Assembly: GCF_004745645.1 (NCBI RefSeq)
Contig: NZ_SRMB01000004.1
Coordinates: 186,001-250,000 of the forward strand
DNA length: 64,000 nucleotides
Origin: Hymenobacter metallicola
GTDB lineage: Bacteria; Bacteroidota; Bacteroidia; Cytophagales; Hymenobacteraceae
Direction of reading: 5' to 3'
Of this stretch, positions 7,716 to 16,343 are shown piece by piece. The notes below the pieces were generated by a model. That model was not told where the DNA came from and made no database searches. It saw nothing but the letters and a program-made list of their open reading frames with translations. Both the position numbers and the translations under genes were made by a program. The first letter of the stretch is position 1, and each line of letters starts with the position of its first letter.

Positions 7716-8507
7716 ATGTCTAACTTCCCTACTCCCCTGCCCCGCCTGACCGTGCTTGGCGCGGGTCCCGGCGACCCGGAGCTCTTCACGCTGAAAGGTG
7801 TGCGGGTGCTGGGTGAGGCCGACGTGGTGCTCTATGATGCGCTGGCCAACAACGACTTGCTGAGGTATGTGCGGCCCGGGGCCCAGCAGATTTTTGTGGG
7901 CAAGCGTCGCGGTATGCGCAGCTACGCCCAGGACGAGATAAACGCCCTTATCGTGGAAAATGCCTTGCAGCATGGCCACGTGGTGCGCCTCAAGGGTGGC
8001 GACCCGTTCGTGTTTGGGCGGGGCCGGGAGGAAATGCTCTATGCCGAGCAGCACGGCCTACTCACCGAATACGTGCCCGGCATCAGCAGCGCCGTGGCCG
8101 CGGCGGGCAGCGTGGGCATCCCCGTGACGCACCGGGGCAGCAGTGAAGGGTTCCAAGTGGTTACGGCTACTACCGCCACCGGGGAGCTGTCGACGGCAGT
8201 AAGGGAGGCGGCCCGCTCACGCACTACCACAGTCATCCTGATGGGCCTAAGCCAGCTGGGACGCATTGTGGAGATATTCAGCCAGCACGGACACGGCCAG
8301 ACGCCGGCGGCCATTGTGCAGAACGGTACCCTACCCACGGCTCAGCTCGTGACCGGCTTGGTAGCCCAGCTGCCGGAGCGGGCCGCAGCGGCCGGCATCG
8401 GGGCGCCGGCCATCATCATCATCGGCCAAGTGGCCCGGCTGGCGAAGGCCGAGGCGGCGGTGCCGACGGTGTTTGCCGACTTGCTTGCCTACGCCGCAGT
8501 GGCCTGA
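7716..8507 (+). CDS. cobA: Uroporphyrinogen-III C-methyltransferase (siroheme/cobalamin branch)
   Basis: A 263-residue SAM-dependent tetrapyrrole methylase. VLGAGPGDPELFTLKG near residue 13 is the glycine-rich SUMT signature, VVRLKGGDPFVFGRG (about 89-103) is the second one, and PGISSAVAAAG with GIPVTHRG follow. It methylates uroporphyrinogen III at C2 and C7 to precorrin-2, the first committed step to siroheme, the cofactor of the sulfite reductase encoded downstream. The oxidase/chelatase function is supplied by the N-terminal part of the protein at 16344. Length and motifs are complete. Confidence 0.93.
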   Translation: MSNFPTPLPRLTVLGAGPGDPELFTLKGVRVLGEADVVLYDALANNDLLRYVRPGAQQIFVGKRRGMRSYAQDEINALIVENALQHGHVVRLKGGDPFVFGRGREEMLYAEQHGLLTEYVPGISSAVAAAGSVGIPVTHRGSSEGFQVVTATTATGELSTAVREAARSRTTTVILMGLSQLGRIVEIFSQHGHGQTPAAIVQNGTLPTAQLVTGLVAQLPERAAAAGIGAPAIIIIGQVARLAKAEAAVPTVFADLLAYAAVA

Positions 8508-8553
8508 CGAAAAAGCACAACCACAACCACCCCCGATTTCCTTTCTGTTAGCC

Positions 8554-10383
8554 ATGAGCCTTCTTTCCCAAGACCAGACGCTGCCCCTGGGCCTCGACGA
8601 CAACACGTTGCAGCGCCTGACCACGGGCCTCTCCGACCAGCAGTTGATCTGGCTGAGCGGCTACTTCTACGGCCGTACTTCGGCGGGCCGCGGTGAGGTG
8701 CAGAACGCCCTGCAGGCCCAGTCGGCTGCGCAAGCTGCCGCTTCCCCGGCGGCTTCCAAGCTCACCATTCTCTACGGCTCCCAGACCGGCAACAGCAAGA
8801 AGGTGGCCCAGCAAACGGCCGAGAAAGCCAAGCAGCGGGGCGTGCAGGTGACGGTGCAGGACGTGAACGACTACGCTACCCGGGCCCTGAAAACCGAGCA
8901 GCAGCTCCTGCTCGTGGTCAGTACGCAGGGGGAAGGCGAGCCGCCGGTGGCAGCCGAGGAGCTGCACCAGTTTTTGCTCAGCAACCGCGCCCCCAAGCTG
9001 CCCGACCTGCGCTACTCGGTGCTGGCCCTGGGCGATAAAAGCTACGTGCAGTTCTGCCAGACCGGCCGGGAGTTTGATGAGCGCCTGGCTGAACTGGGGG
9101 CCCAGCGCCTGCTGGAGCGGGTAGAGTGCGACGTGGACTACCAGGAAACCGCCCAGCAGTGGGCCGACCGGGTGCTGAACGTCATTGCTGCCGAGGCCGT
9201 GGCCGGCCAGTCAGGCGGTAATGGGCACGCTCCGGCAACGCAAACCCTAACGGCCCCGGCGCCGGAGCAGTACTCCCACCACAACCCCTTCGAAGCTACG
9301 GTGCTGGAGAAGATTCAGCTCAACGGGCGCGGCTCAAGCAAGGAAACCTACCACCTCGAGCTGTCCCTGGCCGATTCGGGCCTGCACTACGAGCCGGGCG
9401 ACGCGCTGTCGGTAGTGCCGCGCAACGGTGAGGCCCTGGTCGAAGAAGTACTTCAGGCGGCCCACCTCGATGGTGCCACTACGATTCAGCTCTCGGGCGT
9501 GGACTTTGAGCTGGGCACGGCTCTGACCCAGAAGCTGGAACTGTCGGTGCTGACGCGCGACGTGCTGGAACGCTACGCCGCCGCGGCCCCGCAGCATAAG
9601 GCGCTGGCCGACATCGTAACCGATATTCCGCAGCTGCAACAGTACGTCTACGGCCGCGACGTGGCCGATTTGCTCCGCGAATTCCCGGCTGAGCTGTCGG
9701 CCGGGCAGCTGGCCGCGGTGCTGCGGCCCCTGCCGGCCCGGGCCTACTCTATTGCCAGCAGCCTGCTGGTGCACCCCGAGGAAGTGCACCTGACGGTGGG
9801 CGCCGTGCGCTACGCCGCCCACGGCCGCACCAAGCACGGCGTGTGCTCGTCGCACCTGGCCGACCGGCTCGACATCGACCACACCGCTCGCGTCTTTGTG
9901 GAGCGCAACGAGTATTTCAAGCTGCCCCAGGACGCGGCCACCGATATCATCATGGTGGGCGCGGGCACCGGCGTGGCCCCCTTCCGGGCCTTCGTGGAGG
10001 AGCGGGTCGAGGTGGGCGCTGAGGGCCGCAACTGGCTGTTCTTCGGCAACCCCAACTTCACCACCGACTTCCTCTACCAGACCGAGTGGCTTCAGCACCT
10101 CAAGCGCGGCACCCTGCGCCACCTCGACGTGGCCTTCAGCCGCGACCAGGCCGAGAAAATCTACGTGCAGCACCGCCTGCTCGAAAAAGCCCGCGACGTG
10201 TACGGCTGGCTCGAAAATGGGGCCCACTTCTACGTCTGCGGCGACAAGGCCCGCCTGGGCTCGGCTATTCAGGAAGCCTTGAAGCAGGTAGTACAGCAGC
10301 AGGCCGGCTGCTCGGCCGAGGACGCCGCCGACTACCTGCGGATACTCAAAAAGCAGCGCCGCTACTTGGAAGATGTATACTAA
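8554..10383 (+). CDS. cysJ: Assimilatory sulfite reductase (NADPH) flavoprotein, alpha subunit
   Basis: A 609-residue diflavin reductase. The flavodoxin-like FMN domain holds YGSQTGNSKK at 74-83. An Ala/Pro linker follows, then the FAD domain (RAYSIASS) and the NADPH domain (GAGTGVAPFRAF, HFYVCGD), ending in the usual aromatic LEDVY. It passes electrons from NADPH via FAD and FMN to the hemoprotein CysI at 14563. The start at 8554 (MSLLSQDQ) avoids the overlap with cobA that an upstream ATG at 8473 would create and follows the normal N-terminus. A receptor and a barrel gene separate it from cysI, which is unusual. Confidence 0.93.
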   Translation: MSLLSQDQTLPLGLDDNTLQRLTTGLSDQQLIWLSGYFYGRTSAGRGEVQNALQAQSAAQAAASPAASKLTILYGSQTGNSKKVAQQTAEKAKQRGVQVTVQDVNDYATRALKTEQQLLLVVSTQGEGEPPVAAEELHQFLLSNRAPKLPDLRYSVLALGDKSYVQFCQTGREFDERLAELGAQRLLERVECDVDYQETAQQWADRVLNVIAAEAVAGQSGGNGHAPATQTLTAPAPEQYSHHNPFEATVLEKIQLNGRGSSKETYHLELSLADSGLHYEPGDALSVVPRNGEALVEEVLQAAHLDGATTIQLSGVDFELGTALTQKLELSVLTRDVLERYAAAAPQHKALADIVTDIPQLQQYVYGRDVADLLREFPAELSAGQLAAVLRPLPARAYSIASSLLVHPEEVHLTVGAVRYAAHGRTKHGVCSSHLADRLDIDHTARVFVERNEYFKLPQDAATDIIMVGAGTGVAPFRAFVEERVEVGAEGRNWLFFGNPNFTTDFLYQTEWLQHLKRGTLRHLDVAFSRDQAEKIYVQHRLLEKARDVYGWLENGAHFYVCGDKARLGSAIQEALKQVVQQQAGCSAEDAADYLRILKKQRRYLEDVY

Positions 10384-10556
10384 TCGACAGCCTTCGCCAG
10401 AACGTCCTGTCGAGCCAAGCGAGACGTCCGGCGTGCTGTCGTTGTCATACTAACCGCCCTGATTAACTGCAAGAACATCAGCCCGCAAGCTTTCTTGGCT
10501 ACGCTGGAAATGGCGGACTAATAGATACAGCCAAAACTCCAAACTATACCCGATCA
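10384..10556. other. Non-coding gap after cysJ
   Basis: The cysJ-to-receptor gap is 320 bases in all. In this first part I see no TAnnTTTG promoter and no coding frame. The sequence around 10402-10440 (AACGTCCTGTCGAG...CGAGACGTCC) is weakly repetitive. The rest of the gap holds a Cys-rich mini-ORF and a hairpin. Confidence 0.4.
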
Positions 10557-10598
10557 ATGAAAACCGTGGCTTTGCGGAGGCGATGTTGTAGCTGCTGA
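10557..10598 (+). CDS. Second Cys-rich mini-ORF (13 residues) upstream of the TonB-dependent receptor
   Basis: ATG AAA ACC GTG GCT TTG ... TGA encodes MKTVALRRRCCSC. It shares the MKT start and the terminal Cys cluster with the leader ORF at 4191. It lies 105 bases before the receptor gene, and a GC-rich hairpin begins 14 bases after its stop. A second Cys-codon-dependent attenuator inside the same locus is the natural reading. At 13 codons it could also be chance. Confidence 0.45.
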   Translation: MKTVALRRRCCSC

Positions 10599-10612
10599 CC
10601 CGGCGTTTCGGC

Positions 10613-10647
10613 GGCCTGCCGGAATGTGCTACTCGGCCGGCGCGGCC
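10613..10647 (+). promoter_or_regulatory. GC-rich hairpin after the second Cys-rich mini-ORF
   Basis: GCCGG (10618-10622) pairs with CCGGC (10637-10641), and GGCC (10613-10616) pairs with GGCC (10644-10647) beyond a small internal loop. It lies in the leader of the receptor gene at 10704 and has no U-tract. It is a possible attenuator partner of the mini-ORF. Confidence 0.35.
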
Positions 10648-10703
10648 CAACCTTTCTACTGCTTGCGCCCGACCCATCCCTACCAAACCCTACTCCGTTG
10701 ATC

Positions 10704-13589
10704 ATGAGAAAAATAGTTACTGCTTCTTTACTTACCCCGCTGCTGGCCGTGGCCAGCGTGGCCCCGGCCCTGGCCCAGGACGACATCATTGCCATCAGCG
10801 GCGTGGTGCGCGAGAATGGCAGCCAGCAGCCCTTGCCCGGCGTGAGCATCAGCGTCAAGAACGGCTCGATTGGCACGCTCAGTGACGCCAGCGGCAAGTT
10901 TGCCCTCAAAGCCAAGCTCAAGTTTCCCTTCACGCTCGTCTTCAACATGCTGGGCTACGAGGCCAAGGAGGTGGAAATCGTGAATGCGACGAACCTGGTG
11001 TCGGTAGCTCTGGAGAGCCGGGCGTTGCTCACCAATGAGGTGGTCGTATCGGCCTCCCGGGTGGAGGAAAGCCGGCTGAAGTCGCCGGTGGCCATTGAAA
11101 AGCTCGACATCCGCGCCATCAAAGAAACCCCGGCCCCGAGCTTCTACGACGCGCTGGAAAACGTGAAGGGCGTGCAGATGACGACTTCCAGCCTCACGTT
11201 TAAGGTGCCCAACACCCGGGGCTTCAACATCCCCAACAACTTCCGCTTCATGCAGCTCGTCGACGGCGTCGACATGCAGGCGGCCACGCTGGGCGTGCCG
11301 CTGGGCAACGCCATTGGACCGACTGAACTGGACATTGCCAGCGTGGAAATCACGCCCGGTGCCGCCTCAGCCCTTTACGGCATGAACGCCATCAACGGCA
11401 TGGCCAACCTGACGACCAAGAGCCCCTTCGTGTACCAGGGCCTGAGCGTGTACCAGAAGCTGGGCGTCAACCACGTGGATGGCAAAGACTACGACCCCAG
11501 CCTGCTAACCGAGTCGGCGGTGCGCTGGGCCCAGGTGTTTGGCAAGCGCCAGCAGTGGGCCTACAAGGTCAACGGCTCCTATTTGCAGGGCACCGACTGG
11601 CTTTCCGACACCCAGACCGACCAGAACCCCCAGAACCTGAACGCGGCCAACCCCCGCTTCCCCGAGCTCAGCGGCGACAATAACCCCGCCGCCGACCTCT
11701 GGAACCGCTACGGCGACGACCGCAGCGGCAACGTGTCGGTACCTATTACCTACAACGGCAAGACCGAAACCTTCAACGTGCGCCGCACGGGCTACTACGA
11801 GAAGGACCTGATTAATCCCACGGTGCGCAACCTCAAGTTCGACGGCAGCCTGCACTACAAGCTCACCGACCGGGCCGAGCTGTCGTACGGCTACCGCTAT
11901 GGCTTGATGGATGGCATCTTTCAGCGCGGCAACAAGATTCAGCTCAAAAACGTGACCGTGCAAAGCCACAAGCTGGAGCTGCGCGGCAGTGACTTCGTGG
12001 CCCGGGGCTACGTGCTCGTGGAAAACACCGGCGACTCCTACAACCTCAACCCGCTGGCCACGAACCTGGACCTCAATAACGGCTCGAACAGCGCCTGGGG
12101 CGGCAAATTCCGCACCGAGCTGCAAAAGCAAGTGGATGCCGGCGTGGCCCTGCCGGAGGCCATGAAGCTGGCCCGCGCCTTCGCCGACCAGGGCCGCGCC
12201 GAGCCCGGCACCGATGCCTTCGAGCAACTCAAAAACATCATTACCGGCATCAACAACTGGGACATCGAAGTGAACGTGGCCGGCGCGCCCAGAACCGGCG
12301 GGGCGGCCCTCTGGCAGCGCAGCCGCACCTACCACAGCGAAGCTCAGTGGAATCTGGGCAAGCGCGTGGAGTGGGTCGACGTGCTGCTCGGCGCCGACGC
12401 GCGGGTGTACGAGGTCATCCCCGACGGCAATAACTTCGTGGACTTCAGCAAGCCCCTGGCCGACCGCACCACGCCCGGCGGCAACAACCAGTACTATAAG
12501 AAAGTCGGGGCCTTCGGGCAGGCCACCAAGCTGCTCCTGAACGACCGGCTCAAGCTGAACGCCTCCTTGCGGGTGGACTACAACCCCGAGTTCAGCCCCA
12601 AGCTCAACCCACGGGTGGCGGCCGTCTACACCATTGCGGAGAAACACAACCTGCGCGCTTCCTACCAAAACGGCTGGCGCTTCCCGGCTTTGTTTGAGGC
12701 CCTGAGCTTCGTGAATAACGGGTCGGTGCGCCGCGTGGGCGGCCTGGGCCGGGTCAACGACGGGCTGGGCTTCCTGGAAAACTCCTACACCCTGGCCTCG
12801 CTCGACAACTTCACCGCCGCCGTGAACCGCGACGTAGCCGCCGACCCTACCGGCACGACGGCCGAGAAGCAGGCCCGGGCCGCGCTGAAAAACCGGGCGG
12901 TACTGCAGGTGGCCAACCTGCCTACCATGCAGCCCGAGCAAATCAACGCCTACGAGGTGGGCTACAAGAGCGTGCTGCTCGACAACCGCCTAGCCCTCGA
13001 CCTGGACGCCTATTACAACGAGTACACCGGCTTCCTGGGTCAGGTGGAAGTGGCCGTGCCCAAGTCGGGCCCGGTCGGCACCGACGCCTCGGTGCAGGAC
13101 ATGCTGGTGCGCGCCCGGCAGGACCGGTACCGCGTGTACACCAACGCCCGCAACACCTACCGCAGCTACGGCTCGGCCCTGGGCATGACGTATAATTTCT
13201 ACCAGAAGTACACCGTGTCGGGCAACGTGAACTACAACGCCCTGGCCAGCAACGAGCAGGCCGACGTGTTCGTGACGGGCTTCAACACGCCCAAGTGGGT
13301 GACCAACGTGAGCTTCGGCAACCGCGAAATCGTGCGCAACGTGGGCTTCAACGTGGTGTGGCGCCGCCAGAACGCCTTCCTCTGGGAAAGCCAGCTGGCC
13401 AACGGCCGGATTCCGGCCTACCAGACCGTGGACGCCCAGGTCAACGTGCGCCTGCCCAACCTGAAATCGACCATCAAAGTGGGCGGCACCAACCTGCTCA
13501 ACAACCGCTACGTGCAGTACGCGGCCGGCCCCACCATCGGCGGCCTCTACTACGTGGCCCTGACCTTTGACAACACGATACTCCGATAG
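10704..13589 (+). CDS. TonB-dependent outer membrane receptor in the sulfur locus
   Basis: A 961-residue protein beginning MRKIVTASLL with a signal peptide ending ALAQ-D. A carboxypeptidase-regulatory-like domain follows (about 25-105). The plug domain contains NVKGVQMTTSS and a GAASALYGMNAINGMANL segment. A long 22-strand-type barrel ends in an aromatic-poor TFDNTILR. It is a cargo-specific, energised importer and lacks the SusC GYGTQ signature, so it is not a clear glycan porin. It sits between cysJ and cysI, next to a DUF2490 barrel, so an organosulfur compound, sulfate ester or related solute is a plausible cargo, though this is context only. The start at 10704 places the signal peptide at the N-terminus. 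Confidence 0.9.
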   Translation: MRKIVTASLLTPLLAVASVAPALAQDDIIAISGVVRENGSQQPLPGVSISVKNGSIGTLSDASGKFALKAKLKFPFTLVFNMLGYEAKEVEIVNATNLVSVALESRALLTNEVVVSASRVEESRLKSPVAIEKLDIRAIKETPAPSFYDALENVKGVQMTTSSLTFKVPNTRGFNIPNNFRFMQLVDGVDMQAATLGVPLGNAIGPTELDIASVEITPGAASALYGMNAINGMANLTTKSPFVYQGLSVYQKLGVNHVDGKDYDPSLLTESAVRWAQVFGKRQQWAYKVNGSYLQGTDWLSDTQTDQNPQNLNAANPRFPELSGDNNPAADLWNRYGDDRSGNVSVPITYNGKTETFNVRRTGYYEKDLINPTVRNLKFDGSLHYKLTDRAELSYGYRYGLMDGIFQRGNKIQLKNVTVQSHKLELRGSDFVARGYVLVENTGDSYNLNPLATNLDLNNGSNSAWGGKFRTELQKQVDAGVALPEAMKLARAFADQGRAEPGTDAFEQLKNIITGINNWDIEVNVAGAPRTGGAALWQRSRTYHSEAQWNLGKRVEWVDVLLGADARVYEVIPDGNNFVDFSKPLADRTTPGGNNQYYKKVGAFGQATKLLLNDRLKLNASLRVDYNPEFSPKLNPRVAAVYTIAEKHNLRASYQNGWRFPALFEALSFVNNGSVRRVGGLGRVNDGLGFLENSYTLASLDNFTAAVNRDVAADPTGTTAEKQARAALKNRAVLQVANLPTMQPEQINAYEVGYKSVLLDNRLALDLDAYYNEYTGFLGQVEVAVPKSGPVGTDASVQDMLVRARQDRYRVYTNARNTYRSYGSALGMTYNFYQKYTVSGNVNYNALASNEQADVFVTGFNTPKWVTNVSFGNREIVRNVGFNVVWRRQNAFLWESQLANGRIPAYQTVDAQVNVRLPNLKSTIKVGGTNLLNNRYVQYAAGPTIGGLYYVALTFDNTILR

Positions 13590-13595
13590 AACAAA

Positions 13596-13745
13596 ACTCC
13601 CCTCCTTTTTCAAATTCCGCGCATCAAGCGGCGTGGGTGCCCGAAGGGCGGGGTGGTTCCGTCGTCAGAACGAGTTTTTAGCACTGGCTCTAGCCTCGTT
13701 CAACGATGAAACCACCCCTAGCCCCTCCTTGAAAATAAGGAGGGG
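13596..13745. repeat. Nested inverted repeats in the receptor-DUF2490 gap
   Basis: CCCCTCCTT-gaaaat-AAGGAGGGG at 13722-13745 is a perfect 9-bp hairpin. The same AACTCCCCTCCTTTTTCAA-type sequence occurs at about 13596-13613 as the distal arm. Between them GGGGTGGTTCCGTCG (about 13651-13666) is near-complementary to CAACGATGAAACCACCCC (13701-13718). It looks like a dispersed repeat unit more than a terminator, since no U-tract follows. Confidence 0.5.
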
Positions 13746-13777
13746 AACTAGAATAGTTTGCTAGCTCAGCTTTTTCC

Positions 13778-14563
13778 ATGAAACGCCTTTTTCTCCTTTC
13801 GCTTTTTCTCCTGCTGCTCGCCGCCTCCCCGCTGCGCGCCCAGAAAGAGTACGTGCAGGAGCGGCAAACCTGGCTGGGCGTGTTCAACCAAACGCGCTTT
13901 TCCCAACACTGGGGTTCCTGGACCGATTTGCACCTGCGTCTGCACGACCATTTCGTGGAATCGGCCTTCCAGAGCGTGGCCCGCGTTGGCCTGACGTATT
14001 ACCTGACCGACGACGTGCGCCTGACCGGGGGCTACGCTTTCGTGCACCATTTCCCCGACGGGGCCCGCACCATAGCCCAGGCCGAGCACCGGCCCTGGCA
14101 GCAGGTGCAGTGGTTCACCAAATTCCCCAAGGCTCGACTGATGCAGTGGGTGCGGCTGGAGGAGCGCTTCCGGCGCACGATTCGCAGCAACGAGCGGCTC
14201 GACGAGTTCGACTTCAACTACCGCACCCGTTACAACGCGGCCCTGTTTGTGCCCCTGAGCAAGCGGGGCTTCGAGCCGGGCGGGGTGCAGTTTCTGCTCA
14301 ACAACGAGGTGATGATGAATTTCGGTAAGGAAATCCGCCTCAACTACTTCGACCAGAACCGGCTGTTTGCGGGCCTGGTCTACCAACTCAACAAGCACGC
14401 CCAGCTGCAGGGCGGCTACATGCATTTGTTTCAGCAGCTGCCGGCCGCGGGTGTGTACCGCAACCAGCACACCATCCGGCTTTTCTACTTCCACAATTTC
14501 GACTTGCGGCCCGCCGTAGCCTCGGCGCCCACGCCCACTTCCCCCGTAACTCCCCAACCGTAA
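13778..14563 (+). CDS. DUF2490 family outer membrane protein
   Basis: A 261-residue protein whose hydrophobic signal peptide (MKRLFLLSLFLLLLAA...) ends LRAQ-K. Repeated aromatic/charged beta-strands (WTDLHLRLHDHF, LTYYLTDDVRLTGGYAF, YRTRYNAALFVPL, HTIRLFYFHNF) fit the DUF2490 barrel family common in Bacteroidota. Its stop overlaps the cysI start by one base (TAATG), so the two are translationally coupled. Such coupling of an outer-membrane barrel to sulfite reductase is unexpected and hints at a role in sulfur-compound passage. The function of DUF2490 is unknown to me. It ends with a Pro/Thr-rich tail. Confidence 0.82.
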   Translation: MKRLFLLSLFLLLLAASPLRAQKEYVQERQTWLGVFNQTRFSQHWGSWTDLHLRLHDHFVESAFQSVARVGLTYYLTDDVRLTGGYAFVHHFPDGARTIAQAEHRPWQQVQWFTKFPKARLMQWVRLEERFRRTIRSNERLDEFDFNYRTRYNAALFVPLSKRGFEPGGVQFLLNNEVMMNFGKEIRLNYFDQNRLFAGLVYQLNKHAQLQGGYMHLFQQLPAAGVYRNQHTIRLFYFHNFDLRPAVASAPTPTSPVTPQP

Positions 14564-16278
14564 TGGCTGACCAGATAAAGCTTTCCGAAGTCGAGCACGT
14601 CAAGCAGGCCAGCAACTACCTGCGCGGCACCATCGACGACAGCCTGCAAAACCGGGTGACCGGGGCCCTGAACCCCGACGACACCCACCTGATTAAGTTT
14701 CACGGCTCCTACCAGCAAACCGACCGGGACCTGGAAAGTGAGCGGAAACGCCAGAAGCTCGAGCCGCTCTACTCCTTCATGATTCGGGTGCGGGTACCCG
14801 GCGGGGTGGCCTCGGCCGACCAGTGGCAGCGTCTGGACGCGCTGAGCGACGCCTACGCCAACGGCACGCTCAAGCTCACGACCCGCCAGACCTTCCAGCT
14901 TCACGGCGTCTTGAAGCGCGACTTGCAGCAGACTATTGCCGGCTTCAACCAGGTGCTCCTGGACAGCATTGCGGGCTGCGGCGACGTGAACCGCAACGTG
15001 ATGTGCAGCTCAAACCCGCAGGAATCGGAGCTGCACCGGCAGGTGTACGAAACCTCGGTGGCCATCAGCAACCACCTCACGCCCCGCACCACGGCCTACT
15101 GGGAGCTGTGGCTTAACGGCGAATCGACGTACTCCAGTGCCATCAACGAGGGCGAGCAGGAAGACGTGGAGCCGATTTACGGCAAGACGTATTTGCCCCG
15201 CAAGTTCAAGATTGCCGTAGCCGTGCCCCCCACCAACGACGCCGACGTGTTTGCCAACGACATTGGTCTGGCCGCCATTGAGGAGAACGGGCAACTGCTG
15301 GGCTTCAACGTGGCCATCGGCGGCGGTATGGGTATGACGTTCGGGATGCCCGAAACCTACCCCCGCCTGGCTGATGTCATCGGCTTCGTGCCGGCCGACA
15401 AGGTGGTGGACGTGTGCGAGAAGGTGCTGACTATTCAGCGCGACTGGGGCAACCGGGAAAACCGCAAGTTCAGCCGCCTCAAGTACACCATCGACAAGGT
15501 CGGCCTCGACGCCTTCGTGACTGAGCTGCACCGGCGCCTGGGCTACGAACTCACGCCGGCCCGGGCCTACCGCTTTGAAACCTCCGGCGACGCCTTCGGC
15601 TGGAACGGCGGCCCCGATGGCAAAGCGCACGTGACGCTCTTCATCGAGGGCGGCCGGGTGTACGACAAGCCCGGCTACCTGCTCAAAACAGCCCTGCGCG
15701 AAATTGCCGGCTTCCACACCGGCCAGTTTCGCCTGACCGGCAACCAAAACCTGACCATTGCCAACGTCGAGCCCAAGCACCGTAGTCGGCTCCAGGCTAT
15801 TCTGGAAGAAAACGGGGTGTGGAGCAAGACCGAAAAACAGACCGCACTTCGACTTAACTCCCTGGCCTGTGTTGCGTTAAACACTTGTTCCCTGGCATTT
15901 GCGGAAGCCGAACGGTATTTGCCGCAGCTGCTCGACCGGATTGACCACGTCATCCGGGCCAACAACCTGACCGACGACGGCATCCTGATTCGGATGACGG
16001 GTTGCCCCAACGGCTGCGCCCGGCCTTACCTGGGCGAAATCGGGCTGGTGGGGCGCGCAATTGGCCGATATAACTTATACTTAGGGGCTAACCACGCCGG
16101 GGAGCGGCTCAACAAGCTCTACCGCGAGATGCTCGACGAAGACGGAATCCTGCGGGAGCTCACGCCCCTGCTCGAAGCCTACGCCGCCGAGCGGCAGCCC
16201 GCCGAACGGTTCGGCGACTTCGTGGTGCGCCGCGGCGTCGTGGCCGCTACCACCCACGGGCAGAACTTCCACGCCTAG
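14563..16278 (+). CDS. cysI: Assimilatory sulfite reductase hemoprotein, beta subunit
   Basis: A 571-residue siroheme/[4Fe-4S] enzyme that reduces sulfite to sulfide with six electrons from CysJ. Cluster ligands are C436, C442, C481 and C485 (CVALNTCS, TGCPNGCAR), only two residues offset from the E. coli protein. Sulfite-binding basic residues lie in TTRQTFQLHG (106-115) and in RDWGNRENRKFSRLKY (293-308). Both ferredoxin-like half-domains are present, so it is full length. It starts inside the stop codon of the DUF2490 gene. The siroheme it needs is made by cobA and the CysG-like domain of the next gene. Confidence 0.95.
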   Translation: MADQIKLSEVEHVKQASNYLRGTIDDSLQNRVTGALNPDDTHLIKFHGSYQQTDRDLESERKRQKLEPLYSFMIRVRVPGGVASADQWQRLDALSDAYANGTLKLTTRQTFQLHGVLKRDLQQTIAGFNQVLLDSIAGCGDVNRNVMCSSNPQESELHRQVYETSVAISNHLTPRTTAYWELWLNGESTYSSAINEGEQEDVEPIYGKTYLPRKFKIAVAVPPTNDADVFANDIGLAAIEENGQLLGFNVAIGGGMGMTFGMPETYPRLADVIGFVPADKVVDVCEKVLTIQRDWGNRENRKFSRLKYTIDKVGLDAFVTELHRRLGYELTPARAYRFETSGDAFGWNGGPDGKAHVTLFIEGGRVYDKPGYLLKTALREIAGFHTGQFRLTGNQNLTIANVEPKHRSRLQAILEENGVWSKTEKQTALRLNSLACVALNTCSLAFAEAERYLPQLLDRIDHVIRANNLTDDGILIRMTGCPNGCARPYLGEIGLVGRAIGRYNLYLGANHAGERLNKLYREMLDEDGILRELTPLLEAYAAERQPAERFGDFVVRRGVVAATTHGQNFHA

Positions 16279-16343
16279 CGCCGGGTTCTGTCTGCTCCGC
16301 TCCTTTCTGCCCGCCTGTTCTTTCGTCCGCCAATCACCTTTCC

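Noticed and set aside
10626-10703. Upstream start for the TonB-dependent receptor
   Set aside because: It would place 26 residues before an excellent signal peptide that starts at 10704.
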